From NCBI GenBank assembly GCA_016870515.1, contig VGBL01000024.1:1-33601 (forward strand): a DNA stretch of 33,601 nucleotides. Reading direction: 5' to 3'. Below, piece after piece: positions 30,913 to 33,601 of this stretch. The first letter of the stretch is position 1; every line of letters begins with the position of its first letter. The stretch is from Actinomycetota bacterium. Lineage in GTDB: Bacteria > Actinomycetota > Actinomycetes > S36-B12. A program made the translations under genes and the position numbers. The notes beneath the pieces were generated by a model. That model saw nothing but the letters and a program-made list of their open reading frames with translations. It was not told where the DNA came from and made no database searches.

Positions 30913-33066
30913 ATGAGCGTCCACTACCGATCGTGCAATCTGTGCGAGGCCTCGTGCGGCCTGGAGATCACCGTCGAGGCCAACCTCGTCATCGGCATCC
31001 GTGGCGATCATCACGACCCGATGAGCCGCGGCTACCTGTGCCCCAAGGGTGTGGCATGGCAGGACCTGCACAACGACCCCGATCGGCTGCGCCATCCGGT
31101 GCGACGCACGGCCACGGGCTGGGAGCGGATCGGCTGGGATGAGGCATTCGATCTCGTGGCGTCGCGGCTGCTGCAGACCAAGGAGCAGCACGGCGGCGAT
31201 GCGATCGCGTTCTACCTCGGCAATCCCATCGCTCACGGGTGGGGGCCGATCATCCTCATCCCGATGCTGCTCAAGGCGCTGGGCACAAATCAGCGCTACT
31301 CCGCCGCCAGCGTCGATCAGCAGCCGCAGCACCTGCTGAGCTACCTGCTCTTCGGCTCGCCCCTGCTGCTGCCCGTGCCCGATGTCGACCGCACCGACTT
31401 CCTCCTGGTCGTCGGCGGCAACCCGCTGGTGTCCAACGGTTCGATCATGACCGCCCCCAACATCAAGCGACGCCTCGAGGGGATCCGTGAGCGCGGCGGT
31501 CGCGTGGTCGTCGTCGACCCACGCCGCACCGAGACGGCGCGCATCGCCGACGCGCACCACTTCATCCGGCCGGGCACCGACGTCTACCTGCTCGCGGCCA
31601 TGGCCCAGGTGCTCTTTGCGGAGGGCGTGGTGAAGCCCGGTGCGGCAGCGGCCTACGTCGACGGCATCGAGGCGGTCGGCCGCATGGTGTCGCCGTTCAC
31701 CCCGGAGGCCGTGGCCGAGGTCACGGGGATCGGGGCGGAGGAGATCCGGCAGTTGGCGCGCGACTTCGCCGGCGCGAAGCGCGGCGCCGTCTACGCGCGG
31801 CTGGGGGTGTGCCAGACCGTCTACGGCACGAGTGCCTACTGGCTGGTGCACGTCCTCAACGTCCTGGCGGGCCGGCTCGACGTGCCCGGCGGCTGGATGC
31901 TCGCGACCCCGGCCTTCGACCTGCCGGTCATCGGCGCCAAGACCACCGATCTCATCGGCTACGACCGCTGGCGCTCGCGCGTGCGCGGCATCCCCGAGGT
32001 GGCTGCTGAGTTCCCGACCGTCACCCTCGCCGACGAGATCCTTACGCCGGGCGACGGCCAGGTGCGCGCCATGGTGATCGTCGCGGGCAACCCCGTGCTC
32101 ACCGTGCCCGACGGCCGCCGCGTCGACGAGGCATTGGCCGACCTGGACTTCCTGGTGTCGGTCGACTACTACGTCAACGAGAGCAATCGCCACGCCGACG
32201 TGATCCTGCCGCCGACCGCCGCTCTCGAGCGCGAGGAGTTCGACGTCGTCTTCCCGGCCGTCAGCGTGCGCAACCACGTGCGCTGGGGCCCGCAGGTCCT
32301 GCAGCCCGCTCCCGACACGCGCTCAGATGCCGAGATCCTCATGGCCCTGCTCGTCCGTATCGAGGCGTCCACGATGGGACCGCGCCGGGCGCAGGCACTC
32401 GATCGGGCGCGGCGGCGGCTTCTCCCGCGCCGGCTCGTCGACATCGCCTTGCGCATCGGCCCGTGGGGGATTCGCCACGGACGCCGACTCTCGCTGCGCA
32501 AGGTGCAGAAGTATCGACATGGCCTCGACCTGGGCCCGCTCGAGCCGGTGCTGCCGGGGCGCCTGATGACCGAGGGCAAGCGCATTCGGCTCGACCACCC
32601 GGTGGTGGTGGCGGACTGGCCCCGCGTCGTGGCAGGCCTGGAGAGCGCGCGGGCGGATGCGGCGGGAGACGGGCTGCTTCTCATCGGACGTCGCCATCTG
32701 CGCAGCAACAACTCGTGGATGCACAACAGCGAGCGACTGACCTCCGGCAGCAATCACTGCTCACTGCTGATGAATCCTGCAGATGCTGCCGTGCGCAGCC
32801 TGCACGAGGCCGACGAGGTCTGCGTGGGATCGCGAGTGGGGGAGATCGCCGCCCAGGTGGCCATCACCGACGACGTGATGCCCGGTGTCGTGTGCATGCC
32901 CCACGGCTGGGGGCACGGATCGCGCGATGGGGTGGGCTGGCAGCACGCGGCGGCGCAGCCCGGCGCTAGCGTCAACGACATCACCGACGACCTGCGCTAC
33001 GACCCGGTGAGCGGCAACGCGGCCGTGACCGCGCTGCCGGTGACCGTGCGCGCGGCAGCCTCCTGA
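30913..33066 (+). CDS. molybdopterin-dependent oxidoreductase (DMSO-reductase family)
   Basis: A 717-residue enzyme. The N-terminal [4Fe-4S] site is C8-x2-C11-x3-C15-x27-C43 (CNLCEASC, then YLCPKG). Molybdopterin-binding domains follow, with LVVGGNPLVSNGS (about 168-180), VVVVDPRRTETA (about 197-208) and IVAGNPVLTVPDGRR (about 392-406), then a C-terminal dinucleotide-binding domain (SNNSWMHNSERL, about 597-608). At the place where formate dehydrogenases have Cys or Sec, the sequence reads VDQQPQH (134-140), so no Cys/Sec ligand is evident. There is no Tat signal, so it is cytoplasmic. Substrate unknown. GGAG in the end of the lipoprotein gene serves as its ribosome site. Confidence 0.93.
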   Translation: MSVHYRSCNLCEASCGLEITVEANLVIGIRGDHHDPMSRGYLCPKGVAWQDLHNDPDRLRHPVRRTATGWERIGWDEAFDLVASRLLQTKEQHGGDAIAFYLGNPIAHGWGPIILIPMLLKALGTNQRYSAASVDQQPQHLLSYLLFGSPLLLPVPDVDRTDFLLVVGGNPLVSNGSIMTAPNIKRRLEGIRERGGRVVVVDPRRTETARIADAHHFIRPGTDVYLLAAMAQVLFAEGVVKPGAAAAYVDGIEAVGRMVSPFTPEAVAEVTGIGAEEIRQLARDFAGAKRGAVYARLGVCQTVYGTSAYWLVHVLNVLAGRLDVPGGWMLATPAFDLPVIGAKTTDLIGYDRWRSRVRGIPEVAAEFPTVTLADEILTPGDGQVRAMVIVAGNPVLTVPDGRRVDEALADLDFLVSVDYYVNESNRHADVILPPTAALEREEFDVVFPAVSVRNHVRWGPQVLQPAPDTRSDAEILMALLVRIEASTMGPRRAQALDRARRRLLPRRLVDIALRIGPWGIRHGRRLSLRKVQKYRHGLDLGPLEPVLPGRLMTEGKRIRLDHPVVVADWPRVVAGLESARADAAGDGLLLIGRRHLRSNNSWMHNSERLTSGSNHCSLLMNPADAAVRSLHEADEVCVGSRVGEIAAQVAITDDVMPGVVCMPHGWGHGSRDGVGWQHAAAQPGASVNDITDDLRYDPVSGNAAVTALPVTVRAAAS

Positions 33067-33067
33067 C

Positions 33068-33583
33068 CTACGGGGCCTTGATCACCTTGATCTGCGGCAG
33101 GGGATACAGGGGCGGCGAGGGCTGGTTGGCCGTCGCGGGACCGTCCGGCACGTCCCACACATTGACCTCGCCCTTGCACTTCTGCTTGACCGGCACGCCG
33201 TAGACGCCCGCCTTGGCGGGCCAGCCGATGGTCAGGGGGAAGTAGGTGGGGGAATTGAAGGCCGGCCGCGTGCCGGTGAGCGTGTAGACGACCTTGGCGG
33301 AGCCGCTCGAGGAGCGCTTCGTGGAGACCTTCCAGCCGTCGACTTTCCCGGGCTGCACGGTGCGGAAGGACGCGTCGAGGTAGACGACCACCGTGTCGAT
33401 GCCGACCTCATTGGCCAGGCAGCCGTGCTGGAGTTCGAGCCTGATGGTGGATGTGCGGCCGGCGTACGCCGGATCACCCTCGAGGTCGACGATGGCGTGA
33501 GCCGAGGCCGGCCCTGCGCTGACGACGACAGTGCAGGCCGCGATCGAGGCGATGATCGAGGCGCGGACGAATCGAGTATTCAT
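33068..33583 (-). CDS. YcnI-like (DUF1775) secreted copper-binding protein
   Basis: A 171-residue secreted protein. The signal peptide ends at ASA (26-28), leaving His29 as the first mature residue (HAIVDLEGDPAYAG), as in YcnI where the N-terminal His binds copper. The beta-sandwich that follows includes GCLANEVGIDTVVVYLDASF, the Trp-containing DGWKVST, and FPLTIGWPAKAG. The WDVPDGPATANQPSPPL motif is also typical. YcnI proteins take part in copper handling outside the membrane, often next to CopC/CopD genes, which would lie beyond the window. It is convergent with the molybdopterin gene (stops one base apart). Confidence 0.9.
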   Translation of the reverse strand: MNTRFVRASIIASIAACTVVVSAGPASAHAIVDLEGDPAYAGRTSTIRLELQHGCLANEVGIDTVVVYLDASFRTVQPGKVDGWKVSTKRSSSGSAKVVYTLTGTRPAFNSPTYFPLTIGWPAKAGVYGVPVKQKCKGEVNVWDVPDGPATANQPSPPLYPLPQIKVIKAP

Positions 33584-33601
33584 GCGGCCACTGTCCTACA
33601 T

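Noticed and set aside
30007-32277. 756-codon minus-strand frame opposite the molybdopterin gene
   Set aside because: Antisense shadow of three well-supported genes; its low-complexity His/Gly/Asp/Arg content is typical of such artefacts.
1-33601. tRNA, rRNA, prophage or insertion sequence
   Set aside because: No cloverleaf-like sequence, transposase, integrase or flanking inverted repeats were seen by eye; a tRNA scan would settle short cases.

Overview
This is a 33.6 kb piece of a high-GC actinobacterial chromosome. The assignment rests on strongly G/C-ending codons, GTG starts, an actinobacterial-type SOS box, and families typical of Actinomycetota (DUF3040, DUF222/HNH, SAV_6107-type HEPN, DUF6504, MoxR-DUF58-transglutaminase). 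I cannot name a genus. No rRNA, tRNA, CRISPR array, insertion sequence or prophage was seen.

Layout. 1-4732 (minus): MMPL transporter, NAD-binding epimerase, alpha/beta hydrolase and a frameshifted DUF4345-like membrane gene form a tight run. A partial AI-2E-type permease follows, with its own leaderless-type promoter. 4800-7129: a C-terminal CcdA-like remnant (+), a YbaK-type deacylase (-) and an unrecognised secreted protein (-). 7207-9734 (-): a cytochrome P450 and an MFS transporter sharing an ATGA junction. 9761-12501: a DUF222/HNH endonuclease (-), an SRPBCC protein (+) and a methyltransferase (-).

12536-18104 (+) is the most notable region. A perfect LexA-type palindrome overlaps the promoter of a four-gene cassette: DUF6504, SAV_6107-type HEPN protein, DnaE2-like C-family polymerase and catalytically intact DinB. 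It looks like an SOS-induced mutagenesis operon that has the two small proteins and an active DinB instead of ImuA'/ImuB. A DUF3040 membrane protein follows (+). Convergent to it is the MoxR, DUF58, transglutaminase operon (-), linked by ATGA overlaps.

23346-33583 is mixed housekeeping and accessory content: a MaoC hydratase, secreted lipase, frameshifted secreted protein, SRPBCC and small alpha-beta proteins, a VOC domain fused to a helical-repeat domain, and a TauE permease. After these come a C-rich hairpin region that may encode a small RNA, an SGNH-like protein lacking its catalytic Ser and His, glutathione peroxidase, a DoxX-like protein, a lipoprotein paired with a molybdopterin oxidoreductase, and a YcnI-like copper protein.

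Two window-wide patterns stand out. At least six genes carry TAnnnT exactly six bases before an ATG or GTG, the signature of leaderless transcription. Several genes look damaged (two single-base frameshifts and one truncation); these are either decay or assembly error.
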